42,334 nt of DNA from Balneolales bacterium (GCA_007132495.1 SLOL01000075.1:1-42334), one strand, 5' to 3'; shown: positions 26,764-34,911, numbered from the stretch's first letter. The notes: generated by a model from the letters alone, not told the origin. A program made the numbers and translations.

Positions 26764-27687
26764 CTACCACTCTCCATGCTCTTTGCCTATTTCCACATGC
26801 ATCTTGGGGTTGATACTCAGTACTGCCGTTTTGACCAGGCGCAGTACGTTGGCAGCCGTACTGCCAAGGCGCAGGTATTCAAGACCTGTATGTCCCAGTG
26901 TGGACATAACCACGAGACTGTATTTCTTCTGATGAGTAAGATGTACAATGGCTTCATGGATAGAGGTTTCAACCGGTAATACTTCGGCGGTAATGTGTGG
27001 CCGGATATCCGACAGATATTCATCCACCCAACTGTTCAAGCGCTCTTGAATAACGGCTATCTGGTTTTCAAAAGCCGTTATTCTTTTGAATTGCTGCATG
27101 CTGATCAGATGAATCAGATGTACACCTGCTCCCGTTTTTTTTACCAGCGACCGGGCATAGTCAAAAGCCTGAAGAGAGTGGTCGGAAAAATCGGTAGTCA
27201 GCAGAATGTCGGATAGCGGCTTGATATTCGAATCCTTCTCGACAAGCAGCACGGGGGCTTTGCTGAACCGTACCACACGTTCGGTCACCGAACCCAGGAA
27301 AAGACGGGTAAAACCGGATCGGCCGTGTGTAGTCATGACAACCATGTCGGCATCCTCCGATTCCTCCATTATACCTTTCCATGGTTTCCCTTTTTTGACA
27401 ATAACCGGCTCGAGTCGGTCTTCAGCAACTAAAGAAAGCGCTTTTTGCTCCAACTCCTCTTCCAACTCGGAGATCGAATGCCCGGAAGTAGGAGGAACAG
27501 GAAAGCTGCCGCTTTCTTTTTCGGGCTGATAGACATAAAGTGGTATCACCGTACCGTCAAGAATTTCGGCAAGATAATCTGCAGTGGATAAAGCTGTAAG
27601 ACTCAACTCGGAAAGGTCGGTCGGGACCAGAATTCGTGGATTTTGCATAAGGATCTCGTAACGGTTTTCTTTACGGTTGTCTTTCAT
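26764..27687 (-). CDS. Tandem-domain universal stress protein
   Basis: The 307-residue cytosolic protein has two Usp modules: PRILVPTDLSELSL to APVLLVEKDS (about 17-160) and DILLTTDFSDHSL to AVLSINPK. Each keeps the nucleotide-loop pattern G-x9-GS (HGRSGFTRLFLGS; LGHTGLEYLRLGS). The first glycine of the usual G-x2-G is Thr or Ser in both, so ATP binding is likely but unproven. An internal ATG at 27648 (MQNPRILVPTD) is an attractive alternative start because the first strand normally begins within 5-8 residues; neither start has a clear ribosome site. Double-Usp proteins are common in hypoxia and stationary-phase regulons. It lies between hemN and the GCS-CBS gene. Confidence 0.93.
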   Translation of the reverse strand: MKDNRKENRYEILMQNPRILVPTDLSELSLTALSTADYLAEILDGTVIPLYVYQPEKESGSFPVPPTSGHSISELEEELEQKALSLVAEDRLEPVIVKKGKPWKGIMEESEDADMVVMTTHGRSGFTRLFLGSVTERVVRFSKAPVLLVEKDSNIKPLSDILLTTDFSDHSLQAFDYARSLVKKTGAGVHLIHLISMQQFKRITAFENQIAVIQERLNSWVDEYLSDIRPHITAEVLPVETSIHEAIVHLTHQKKYSLVVMSTLGHTGLEYLRLGSTAANVLRLVKTAVLSINPKMHVEIGKEHGEW

Positions 27688-27701
27688 AAACGAAGTTTAA
27701 C

Positions 27702-27734
27702 CATGCGCCGGTGTGTCAGGGCGTTAGCCCGTTC
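27702..27734. repeat. Dispersed intergenic repeat, copy B
   Basis: The 33-bp segment starting CATGCGCC lies between hemN and usp and matches 12441-12473 at 26 of 33 positions without gaps. It includes GGGCGTTAGCCC, which can fold on itself with a 4-nt loop. See copy A. Confidence 0.5.
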
Positions 27735-27782
27735 ATGTGCATTGCATATTTAAGCTATAAATACGATCTGCAGTAGTCATGT

Positions 27783-29150
27783 TCAAACGGTTTTTGAATA
27801 TCTCTTCCGATTTTCCGGTAAAGCGTAATAGGCGTCGAAGGCGGTGGCGATATTTCTGAGAAACATGCGGCCGGTGTCGGTTACCCGGAGGCCGTGTTCT
27901 GTAAGGGTGATAAGCCCGTCGGAAGCCATCTCCCGCAATGGCGTAAAGGCTTCTGCAAAATATTCTTCACCGTCGATGTTCCATCGATCGCCGGTCAGGC
28001 GGAAATCCAGTTCCAGGTCACACATCAGTCTCATGATGGTATCCCTGCGTATGCGGTCGTCCCGGGTAAGAAAGTAATGGCGCGCATAGGGTGGTTTTCC
28101 GTCATCTATCCGCTGATAATAGGTTTCCAGGTCCTTGACCGACTGAAGGTATCCATTGCCGATTTGAGAGATGGAAGACATGCCGAATCCGTAAATATCG
28201 CTGTCCGACCGGGTGCTGTAACCCTGGAAGTTACGTTGCAAGGTGCCGTTTTTTCGGGCCATCGAGAGTTCGTCATCGGTTTTGGCAAAATGATCCATAC
28301 CGATGAAGGTGTAGCCTGAAGCGGTCAGGTTGTCAATCATCATATTGAGCATGGCGAACTTCTCATGGGGATCGGGCATGGGGTAGCGATCCAGCAGCTT
28401 CTGAGAAGGCATCATCCAGGGGACATGTGCGTAGTTGAAAATGGCGAAACGGTCAGGGTTTGTCTTTTTGACGGCCTCCAGCGTCTCTTCAAAGCGCTGT
28501 TTCGATTGCAATGGCAGTCCGTATATCAAATCCACATTGATATGGTGGATCCCGGCCTCATGCAGCCACTCGATCACCTGCTCATTGACAGACATGGGCT
28601 GAATCCGGTTGATGGCCCTTTGTACATCATTATGGATATCCTGAATACCGATGGAGGCCCGGTTGCAGCCGATTTCGGCAAGTGCGGAGATATGGTCACG
28701 GGTCAGACGGCGCGGATCGATTTCCACCGCAAATTCCATATCATCCTCAAACGCAAAGTGCTTTCTCAGTACGCTGCCGATGTCCCGAATTTCGCCGGGC
28801 GAGAGGTAAGTTGGCGTACCGCCCCCGAAATGCAGCTGTATGACTTTGCTGTCGGGGTGCAGCCGTCTCTTAAGCGAGGATATTTCGCGATAGAGTCGGT
28901 CAAGATATGCCCTGCCGTCTTCGGGTCGCCTGGTAATAACCTTGGTACAGCCGCAATACCAGCACAGAGAAGCACAAAAAGGTATATGTATATAGAGCGA
29001 AAGAGGACGGGGAACCGTGTTGTGCTCGTCGATATGCGAAAGTGCCGGCAACGGATCATCAGTCTCCCTGAAATGAAGCGCTGACGGATATGATGTGTAT
29101 CGGGGGGCCGACCTGCTGTATTTTGTTACGAGGTCCTGGTGCGTTGTCAT
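27783..29150 (-). CDS. hemN: Oxygen-independent coproporphyrinogen III oxidase (radical SAM)
   Basis: HemN converts coproporphyrinogen III to protoporphyrinogen IX without oxygen. The 455-residue protein has the HemN N-terminal signature KYSRSAPRYTSYPSA. The 4Fe-4S/SAM cluster site FCASLCWYCGC has cysteines C59, C63, C66 and C68 (CxxxCxxCxC). It also has the SAM motif GGGTPTYL and the C-terminal HemN domain (YFAEAFTPLREM to TDTGRMFLRNIA). The CxC cysteine separates true HemN from HemW-like proteins. It heads the minus-strand run with usp and GCS-CBS. Its presence indicates that heme is made under low oxygen, and with the predicted heme-based sensor at 30.5 kb it fits a microaerobic lifestyle. 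Confidence 0.97.
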   Translation of the reverse strand: MTTHQDLVTKYSRSAPRYTSYPSALHFRETDDPLPALSHIDEHNTVPRPLSLYIHIPFCASLCWYCGCTKVITRRPEDGRAYLDRLYREISSLKRRLHPDSKVIQLHFGGGTPTYLSPGEIRDIGSVLRKHFAFEDDMEFAVEIDPRRLTRDHISALAEIGCNRASIGIQDIHNDVQRAINRIQPMSVNEQVIEWLHEAGIHHINVDLIYGLPLQSKQRFEETLEAVKKTNPDRFAIFNYAHVPWMMPSQKLLDRYPMPDPHEKFAMLNMMIDNLTASGYTFIGMDHFAKTDDELSMARKNGTLQRNFQGYSTRSDSDIYGFGMSSISQIGNGYLQSVKDLETYYQRIDDGKPPYARHYFLTRDDRIRRDTIMRLMCDLELDFRLTGDRWNIDGEEYFAEAFTPLREMASDGLITLTEHGLRVTDTGRMFLRNIATAFDAYYALPENRKRYSKTV

Positions 29151-29656
29151 CCTCTTGCTTTTGTAAGTACAATTTGTGGTTGAAAAATAAAATACAAGGA
29201 AACAGTCGGGTTTCTATCATTTGACTTTAAGTTTATATAAAGCAGCCATGGCTTATTGGTCCGACGGTTTTTCAGCGTTTCCAATCCTGGAAAACCCGAC
29301 TTGTTATTGATGCAACAAACATTACATATCTTCGTATTAAAAAGAAAAGGACTTTTTCTGTGTTGCAGGATATAAAAAAGAACGAAGCGAGGTTTCCAAT
29401 GGTATCTGCTTTTAACTTACAGAAGCGGATATCGGCAAATAATCCTGATTACAGTTGGAAAGTGAACTTTTTTTTAAAGTCGTGAATGATATTTTTTTTC
29501 AAATTGTTGATATTAATGGATGAAAGCGGTACCAAAAAAAACCGAAACCTTGGATTCAATTTTTGTATTTTTCAAAAAATTTTGCGAGTCTAGTAGGCAA
29601 TTGTTTATAGCCATGAATTAAATTGGTTTTACTGATTAAAGCCAGGGAGAAAAAAA
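29151..29656. other. Divergent intergenic region between hemN and the second tonB
   Basis: This 506-bp AT-rich region carries both promoters. A short dyad TTGTA-AG-TACAA (about 29161-29172) lies just upstream of hemN. I looked for an FNR-type TTGAT-N4-ATCAA site, because hemN genes often have one, and found none. AGGGAG (29643-29648) is the ribosome site of tonB. Confidence 0.4.
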
Positions 29657-30325
29657 ATGAGTATTCTGGAACGAAAAAAGCCAAAAGTAAATCTGCACAA
29701 GTACTACATGATCAATTTGCAGATTGGTTTTATCGTCACACTGATTTTCCTGATCACCGCATTCCGGATCGATCTTCAGCCGGGTTCGGAATTTGAGATT
29801 GTTGAAGAGGAGCAGGAGATCATTGAGATGGAAGAGATTGTACAAACGGAGCAGGAAGTAACACCTCCACCTCCGCCCAGACCACCTTCTCCCGAACCGG
29901 TTCCGGATGATGAAATTGTAGAGGATCAGTTCTTTGATCTGGATACGGAGATGGATCTGGACGCACCCATGGACATGCCGCCTCCGCCTCCGCCGGAAGA
30001 TGATGAAGAAGAAGAGGAGCCGGAAGTCTTCACCATTGTTGAGGATATGCCGGAACTCAAGGGCGGAATGCAGGCGATCTATGATAATCTGGAATATCCC
30101 GAAATTGCACGGCAGGCCGGAATTGAAGGAAGGGTAGTTGTTCAGTTTATCATCGATGAAAACGGACAGGTTGTTGATCCCCAGGTGATCAGGGGAATTG
30201 GCGGCGGTTGTGATGAAGCGGCTATAGAAGCAGTCAAGCAGGTCGAATTCACACCGGGACGCCAGAGAGGCCGCGCTGTACGCGTTCGTTATTCGCTCCC
30301 GATCACATTCCGTCTGTCCAGTTGA
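29657..30325 (+). CDS. tonB: Energy transducer TonB (copy 2)
   Basis: The 222-residue protein repeats the layout of the copy at 5589: short cytoplasmic N-terminus, one anchor (FIVTLIFLITAFRI), acidic Glu/Asp plus Pro-rich linker (EVTPPPPPRPPSPEP, MPPPPPPEDDEEEEEPE) and TonB domain (YPEIARQAGIEGRVVVQF to GRQRGRAVRVRY). The last 60 residues are nearly the same as in copy 1, while the linker is much more acidic. The two may serve different receptors or growth conditions. AGGGAG precedes the ATG. It has its own terminator and is not co-transcribed with the kinase gene that follows. Confidence 0.93.
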   Translation: MSILERKKPKVNLHKYYMINLQIGFIVTLIFLITAFRIDLQPGSEFEIVEEEQEIIEMEEIVQTEQEVTPPPPPRPPSPEPVPDDEIVEDQFFDLDTEMDLDAPMDMPPPPPPEDDEEEEEPEVFTIVEDMPELKGGMQAIYDNLEYPEIARQAGIEGRVVVQFIIDENGQVVDPQVIRGIGGGCDEAAIEAVKQVEFTPGRQRGRAVRVRYSLPITFRLSS

Positions 30326-30360
30326 TACGGTTTTTGGTAACGGTTATCACAATACATTTT

Positions 30361-30405
30361 AAAAAGGCACTGCATTCAATCTAAATGAAGGTAGTGCCTT
30401 TTTTT
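30361..30405 (+). terminator. Terminator of the second tonB
   Basis: AAAAAGGCACT at 30361-30371 pairs with AGTGCCTTTTT at 30393-30403 (11 bp), and the run continues to seven Ts. A short CATT/AATG stem lies within the loop. It isolates tonB from the two-component genes. Confidence 0.85.
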
Positions 30406-30438
30406 ATGCGGCTTAATGGAGGTTCAGGATGGTCGTAT

Positions 30439-30468
30439 ATTACCATGGTAATCGGATTTTTGTATACT
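30439..30468 (+). promoter_or_regulatory. Predicted promoter with overlapping 14-bp palindrome before the FixL-like kinase
   Basis: A perfect palindrome ATTACCATGGTAAT occupies 30439-30452. TTACCA (30440-30445, 4 of 6 matches to a -35 box) and TATACT (30463-30468, 5 of 6 to a -10 box) are separated by 17 bp, so the palindrome covers the -35. The predicted transcription start falls at about 30475, next to the ATG at 30473. The mRNA would be leaderless or use the ATG at 30482. The palindrome is a candidate operator, perhaps for the partner LuxR-type regulator. Confidence 0.5.
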
Positions 30469-30472
30469 GAGC

Positions 30473-32062
30473 ATGGATTACATGGAAGCTAAACGGGAAA
30501 AAAGCACCCCCGAATTGGATAAACTGACATTTCTTCAGCATCAGATGAAGGTAATATCCCACCTTGCAGAGATCTTTTTGCAGGGTGAGGACAATGAAAT
30601 TCTCTATGAAACGGTATCGCGACTGGTAAGTGATGCGCTGCAGGTGGAAGGCTGCCTCATACTGGAACGGGATTCCGGGGAGTCAGGCTTTCAGTTGTAT
30701 TCGGCTTGTGGTTTCTGTGATCTGGATACCATAGAATCCACGCAATGGATTGAAAATGAACAATTTGTTGCTACCATGCAGACCTCGAAAGTTGTTCTGG
30801 TGCCTGATTACAATCAATCAGTGCGATTTTCACCGCCCGATCGTATATGTTTCAGGGAGTTTCAATCAGGTATGAGCATACATATACCGGGTACACCCGG
30901 GCCGCGGGGAATTATTGCCGTATATCACCGCAAACCCCGGTTGTTCAGAGAACATGAACAAGGATTTCTGCAAACCATCTCCAATATGCTGGCCGGAGCA
31001 TTGACAAGAGATGCCAAGGAGCAGGAACTCAAGGAAAGTGAGTCCCGCTCCAAAGCTATTCTTGATACGGCTGTTGACGGAATTATCACGATCGATGACA
31101 AGGGGAATATCACACTTTTCAATCAGGCAGCCCGGCAGATATTCGGGTATCGGAAAGAGGAGGTGATGGGGAGGAATGTCAGCATGCTGATGCCGGAACC
31201 CTACCGGCGGGAACATGACGACTACATAAAAAACTATAAGTCCACCGGTCGGAAAAAGATCATCGGAAGCGGAAGAGAAGTGACCGGCATGCGGAAAGAC
31301 GGCTCCACATTTCCACTTTATCTTGCAGTAAGTGAATTTTATATCGGACAAAAACGTCATTTTACCGGTATTGTGCGTGATATCAGTGATCAGCGAAGCC
31401 TGGAGCTGGAAGTGCTCAAGACCAGTGATCATGAACGACGCCGCATCGGTCAGGATCTGCACGACGGGCTGGGACAGATGCTGACCGGAATAGGGCTGAT
31501 GAGTCAGGGATTGCGAAACACTCTGGAGAAAGAGAATTCCGAAGCTGTTCAGCAGGCCGGGGAAATCACAACGTTGATCCGGGAAGCGGATGAATATGCC
31601 AAAAACCTTTCCAGGGGCTTGTTGCCGGTTGATTTTGAGGTACGTGGACTGGTAACGTCCCTGGAACGCCTTGCTGCAAATGCAGAACGGCTGTTTGGTA
31701 TCACATGTACATTCCGTGAATCAAATCCACCGGTTTTTCATGACAATTCGGTCGTGGAGCATCTGTTTCGCATTGCCCAGGAAGCCATCAGTAATGCCGT
31801 AAAGCACGGTTTGGCCGGCAGGATTGCCATAAATTTGGAGGCCAATGAGGAGTTTGCTTCGCTTCGTGTTGAGGATGATGGTAAAGGGTTTCCTGAGGAT
31901 TGGCGCAACACAAAGGGTTCGGGCATTGATATCATGCAATTCCGTGCCCAGCTTATAGGGGCAAATCTGGATATTCAAAATCTTGAAGAGGACGGGGTGG
32001 TCCTGAATTGCATGCTGCCCCGGTCACAAGCCATGTACCGGTTAGATAAAGACCATGAGTGA
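30473..32062 (+). CDS. GAF-PAS sensor histidine kinase with FixL-like heme-PAS signature
   Basis: The 529-residue kinase is soluble. Residues about 20-180 form a GAF domain. Residues about 190-308 form a PAS domain that closely follows FixL: LFNQAARQIFGY, MLMPEPYRREHDDYI, IIGSGREVTGMRKDGSTFPLYL, FTGIVRDISD. By eye alignment H248 sits at the proximal heme ligand (His200 of Bradyrhizobium FixL) and R268 at the oxygen-contacting Arg220; the Arg206 position is Asn. Next come a HisKA_3 dimerisation helix with phospho-acceptor H330 (IGQDLHDGLGQ) and an HATPase domain (EAISNAVKHG, DDGKGFP, GSGIDIM). It probably senses O2, NO or redox and phosphorylates the regulator encoded 33 bp downstream. Starts at 30473 and 30482 are both possible. 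Confidence 0.93.
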   Translation: MDYMEAKREKSTPELDKLTFLQHQMKVISHLAEIFLQGEDNEILYETVSRLVSDALQVEGCLILERDSGESGFQLYSACGFCDLDTIESTQWIENEQFVATMQTSKVVLVPDYNQSVRFSPPDRICFREFQSGMSIHIPGTPGPRGIIAVYHRKPRLFREHEQGFLQTISNMLAGALTRDAKEQELKESESRSKAILDTAVDGIITIDDKGNITLFNQAARQIFGYRKEEVMGRNVSMLMPEPYRREHDDYIKNYKSTGRKKIIGSGREVTGMRKDGSTFPLYLAVSEFYIGQKRHFTGIVRDISDQRSLELEVLKTSDHERRRIGQDLHDGLGQMLTGIGLMSQGLRNTLEKENSEAVQQAGEITTLIREADEYAKNLSRGLLPVDFEVRGLVTSLERLAANAERLFGITCTFRESNPPVFHDNSVVEHLFRIAQEAISNAVKHGLAGRIAINLEANEEFASLRVEDDGKGFPEDWRNTKGSGIDIMQFRAQLIGANLDIQNLEEDGVVLNCMLPRSQAMYRLDKDHE

Positions 32063-32095
32063 TATAAGAGATATGCAATCTTGCGGAGGCCTGGA

Positions 32096-32746
32096 ATGGG
32101 ACTGAACATCATCATCGTCGAAGATCATCCGCTCATGCAAAAAGGTATGGAAATGACCCTTCAGGCTGAGCCGGGATTTGAAGTTGTGGGAATGGCGACC
32201 ACCGGTGAAGAGGCGCTGGAGCTGATGGAGCGTACAAAACCGGATCTGGCTATTGTCGATATCTCATTGCCGGGCATGAATGGGCTGGAACTGATCAGAA
32301 TACTCCGGTCCCGAAGTGAAGAAATACGCATACTGGTGGTATCCCGACACGATGAAGAGCTGTTTGCCGAGCGGGCTATCAGGGCGGGGGCACAGGGATA
32401 TATCATGAAGATGAATGCCGGAGAACAAATTGTGGATGCTGTTCGCAAAATCAAAAATGGAGGAATGTACCTGAGCGAGACGATCAGCAACAAAATGCTT
32501 ATGGGGCTCTCATCAGGCATAAATTCCAAAGAGCGTTCACCATACCAATTACTAAGCGACAGGGAGCTGGACGTATTCAGAATGATAGGTCAGGGCATCA
32601 CGACCCGGGAGATCGCCCGCCGCATGCACATCTCTTCCAAGACGGTGGACACTTACAAAGCCCGAATCAGAGAGAAGCTGAACATAACCAACAGCTCGGA
32701 GTTACTGCAGCAGGCTGTTCAGTGGGTGAAAGAGAAAGAACTGTAG
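32096..32746 (+). CDS. LuxR/NarL-type response regulator, partner of the FixL-like kinase
   Basis: The ATG at 32096 follows GGAGG (32085-32089) by 6 bases and begins MGLNIIIVEDHP, so I prefer it to an in-frame TTG at 32081; the product has 216 residues. The receiver has D10 in the acid pocket, phospho-acceptor D55 (AIVDISLPG), Ser83 in place of the usual Thr, and K105. The C-terminal four-helix LuxR DNA-binding domain covers about 153-197 (LSDRELDVFRMIGQGI, TTREIARRMHISSKTVDTY). The arrangement HisKA_3 kinase plus NarL-type regulator matches FixLJ, NarXL and DosST-DosR pairs. Likely targets include its own operon and the porin, YceI and nitroreductase genes that follow. Confidence 0.95.
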   Translation: MGLNIIIVEDHPLMQKGMEMTLQAEPGFEVVGMATTGEEALELMERTKPDLAIVDISLPGMNGLELIRILRSRSEEIRILVVSRHDEELFAERAIRAGAQGYIMKMNAGEQIVDAVRKIKNGGMYLSETISNKMLMGLSSGINSKERSPYQLLSDRELDVFRMIGQGITTREIARRMHISSKTVDTYKARIREKLNITNSSELLQQAVQWVKEKEL

Positions 32747-32751
32747 GGAAA

Positions 32752-32815
32752 TCCCTTACAGTTCGGGTAGGGATAAGTCCTATAAAAATTTCAGGGTAAT
32801 GCCTATTACCCTGAA
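32752..32815. promoter_or_regulatory. Two tandem dyads after the response regulator gene
   Basis: ATCCCTTAC and GTAGGGAT (about 32755-32774) form one imperfect dyad. TTCAGGGTAAT (32790-32800) and ATTACCCTGAA (32805-32815) form a perfect 11-bp dyad with a 4-nt centre. The second contains GGTAAT and ATTACC, the half-sites of the palindrome at 30439. No T-run follows on the plus strand, so an operator for the downstream porin gene is as likely as a terminator. Confidence 0.5.
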
Positions 32816-32950
32816 GTCCGGGAATTCGGATATTACTATCGTTCAAATAAGAACATGCGCATCCATGGTTGATTGAAAGAGTGCTGCAGCTGTGGATCAT
32901 TACAGGAAATAAGACAAAGAGTTATCGTTAACCATTAATAAATTATTATA

Positions 32951-34204
32951 ATGAGATTATTTGCACTTCTGTTACTTACTATTGCTGTCTCCGTGTCCGG
33001 AGTACAGGCACAGTTCATGGGTCCCATGCAGTATTATGTGCCCAACGATCAATCCGGACTGAACCAGTTCGAAGCGCCCAAGACCACTGATGTGGAGTTT
33101 GACGGACTTCGGGTCCGTGTTGGTGGTTCCAATACCCTGCAGTTTCAGGGTATCTCCCAAAGCGGTGCATCCGATGAACTGCATGATCTGTCTCCCAACT
33201 TCAACCTCGCCACATCCAACCTGGATCTGGACGTGCAGCTTTACAATGGCTTGCGCATGCATTTGCGCACTTACCTCTCCTCCCGTCACCATGCCGAAGC
33301 CTGGGTGAAAAGCGGTTATATGCAGGTTGACCGGCTCGATTTCATTCAGGAGGGTTTTCTCTCCGATGTTATGGATCGTGTAAGCATAAAAGTCGGCCAT
33401 ATGGAGGTCAACTACGGTGATACCCATTTCCGCAGATCCGATAACGGTGCGGCTATCCACAACCCGTTTGTCGGCAACTACATCATGGATTCTTTCACCA
33501 CCGAAGTCGGCGGTGAGGTCTATTATCAGCACAATGGCCTTTTGGCAATGGTTGGTGTGACCAACGGCAAGCTGAACCAGAGCACGGTCAAGTCCGATCC
33601 TATGACCAAGCCGTCTTTTGTTGGTAAGCTTGGGTTCGATCGTCAGCTTAATCCGGATCTGAGAGTGCGATTGACCGGTTCGGTGTACAGCACTTCTCAA
33701 ACTTCCTCCGCCTATCTCTATACCGGTGATCGTGCAGGTGCCCGGTACTACGATATTTTTGAAGACAATCGCATGAGCGGTCGCTTTGCTCCCGATTTCA
33801 CCCCGCGTGGCGTTGGTGGCGAGCTCACATCATTCATGATCAACCCGTTTATCAAATTCGGTGGAGTTGAATTTTTTGGAGTCATTGAAAATTCGTCCGG
33901 AAAAGCGATCAATGCTGATGACACCCGTTCCTACCAGCAGTACGGAGCTGAGCTGCTCTACAGAATTGGCGCAGACGAAGACTTCTATGTCGGAGGACGG
34001 TACAATCTGGTTACCGGAGAGCAGGCCGGCGGGAACGAGGTTGACATCAGCCGGATCAATATCGGTGGCGGTTGGTTTATGACTGAAAATGTGTTGGCCA
34101 AAATCGAATATGTAAACCAGCAGTATGACGGATTTGCCGCCGGTTCACTCTATGAGAACGGCGAATTCAGTGGTGTGATGCTGGAAGCGGTCATCAGCTT
34201 CTGA
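32951..34204 (+). CDS. Outer-membrane beta-barrel (porin-like) protein
   Basis: The 417-residue protein has a clear signal peptide (MRLFALLLLTIAVSVSGVQAQ, cut after VQA) and a barrel of alternating strands (VEFDGLRVRVGGSNTLQFQG, LRMHLRTYLSSRH, ISIKVGH-type segments) ending in MLEAVISF, with the C-terminal Phe of outer-membrane proteins. It resembles porins of the OprO/OprP-like group, but I cannot name the substrate. The ATG follows an AT-rich leader without Shine-Dalgarno sequence, as in many Bacteroidota-like genomes. It comes 204 bp after the response regulator gene and just before two yceI genes, so it is a candidate target of the two-component system. Confidence 0.85.
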   Translation: MRLFALLLLTIAVSVSGVQAQFMGPMQYYVPNDQSGLNQFEAPKTTDVEFDGLRVRVGGSNTLQFQGISQSGASDELHDLSPNFNLATSNLDLDVQLYNGLRMHLRTYLSSRHHAEAWVKSGYMQVDRLDFIQEGFLSDVMDRVSIKVGHMEVNYGDTHFRRSDNGAAIHNPFVGNYIMDSFTTEVGGEVYYQHNGLLAMVGVTNGKLNQSTVKSDPMTKPSFVGKLGFDRQLNPDLRVRLTGSVYSTSQTSSAYLYTGDRAGARYYDIFEDNRMSGRFAPDFTPRGVGGELTSFMINPFIKFGGVEFFGVIENSSGKAINADDTRSYQQYGAELLYRIGADEDFYVGGRYNLVTGEQAGGNEVDISRINIGGGWFMTENVLAKIEYVNQQYDGFAAGSLYENGEFSGVMLEAVISF

Positions 34205-34239
34205 TCGGAACATCTAATGTGATTTTTTCAATTGGAATC

Positions 34240-34274
34240 AATTTGGCAGGCCTGGCAACAGGTCCTGCCAAATT
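34240..34274 (+). other. Stem-loop between the porin gene and yceI
   Basis: AATTTGGCAGG at 34240-34250 pairs perfectly with CCTGCCAAATT at 34264-34274 (11 bp, 13-nt loop). It ends 3 bases before the ATG at 34278 and has no T-run. It may stabilise the 3' end of the abundant porin message or reduce entry into yceI. It also leaves no room for a ribosome site before 34278, which favours the ATG at 34290. Confidence 0.55.
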
Positions 34275-34277
34275 AAA

Positions 34278-34895
34278 ATGAGAGTGATAATGAATACTGT
34301 AAGAATTATACCATTTGTTTTGGCGGGTCTGTTATGGGTAACCGGTTTGCCGGTGTCTACCCCGGCACAGACATTTACCGTCTCTGAATCTTCTACCATG
34401 ACCCTGTTCGGTTCGGCCAATGTCACCGACTGGGATGCCGAAGTGAAAACCATCCGGGGTGAAGTTGTCATCAATAAAGATGAACAGGCAAACTGGTCCG
34501 AGGCCGAGGCCTCCTGGTTTGAGGCGGTGAATATCACCATACCCGTAGCGGATATCGATGCGGACTCCCGGAGAATGAATAATAATATGCATGACTATCT
34601 GGAAATAGATGATCATCCTGAAATCACCTACTCTCTGGTGGAAGCCCGGGAATTGGTGGCCCTCGATAATCCGGGATTTGTTTTGACCGTTCGCGGAATT
34701 GTGACAGCGGCCGGAGAATCGGTGGAAATTGAGCACGATGTTGAAGTTTCTGAAAGAGAAGGAGGCGGTCTGACTATTTCAGGTTCCCAGGATCTGCTGA
34801 TGACCGACTTCGGAATTGATCCGCCAACCGCTATGCTTGGTTCCATTCGTGCCCGGGATGAAATGACCATAGAATTTGAATTACATCTGGAATAA
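34278..34895 (+). CDS. YceI-family secreted protein (copy 1)
   Basis: YceI proteins are periplasmic lipocalin-like barrels that bind polyisoprenoid or quinone-type lipids. The product (205 residues from 34278, or 201 from the in-frame ATG at 34290) has a signal peptide (IIPFVLAGLLWVTGLPVSTPAQ). Family features follow: FTVSESSTMTLFGSANVTDWDAE, the helix-turn VADIDADSRRMNNNMHDYL, DDHPEITY and the terminal TDFGIDPPTAMLGSIRARDEMTIEF. It precedes a second, longer YceI gene by 16 bp, so the two are probably translated from one message with the porin. Role in this cell is unknown; YceI proteins elsewhere are induced by osmotic, acid or isoprenoid stress. Confidence 0.92.
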   Translation: MRVIMNTVRIIPFVLAGLLWVTGLPVSTPAQTFTVSESSTMTLFGSANVTDWDAEVKTIRGEVVINKDEQANWSEAEASWFEAVNITIPVADIDADSRRMNNNMHDYLEIDDHPEITYSLVEARELVALDNPGFVLTVRGIVTAAGESVEIEHDVEVSEREGGGLTISGSQDLLMTDFGIDPPTAMLGSIRARDEMTIEFELHLE

Positions 34896-34911
34896 ACGAC
34901 TTGAAAGGCCC

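Noticed and set aside
27694-27727. Integron attC-like core pair (GTTTAAC and GTTAGCC)
   Set aside because: The two cores are only about 20 bp apart, too close for an attC site; there is no integrase or cassette array, and the other repeat copy lacks GTTAG.
29151-29656. FNR/CRP-type site before hemN
   Set aside because: No TTGAT-N4-ATCAA or close variant was found; TTGTA-AG-TACAA has the wrong spacing.
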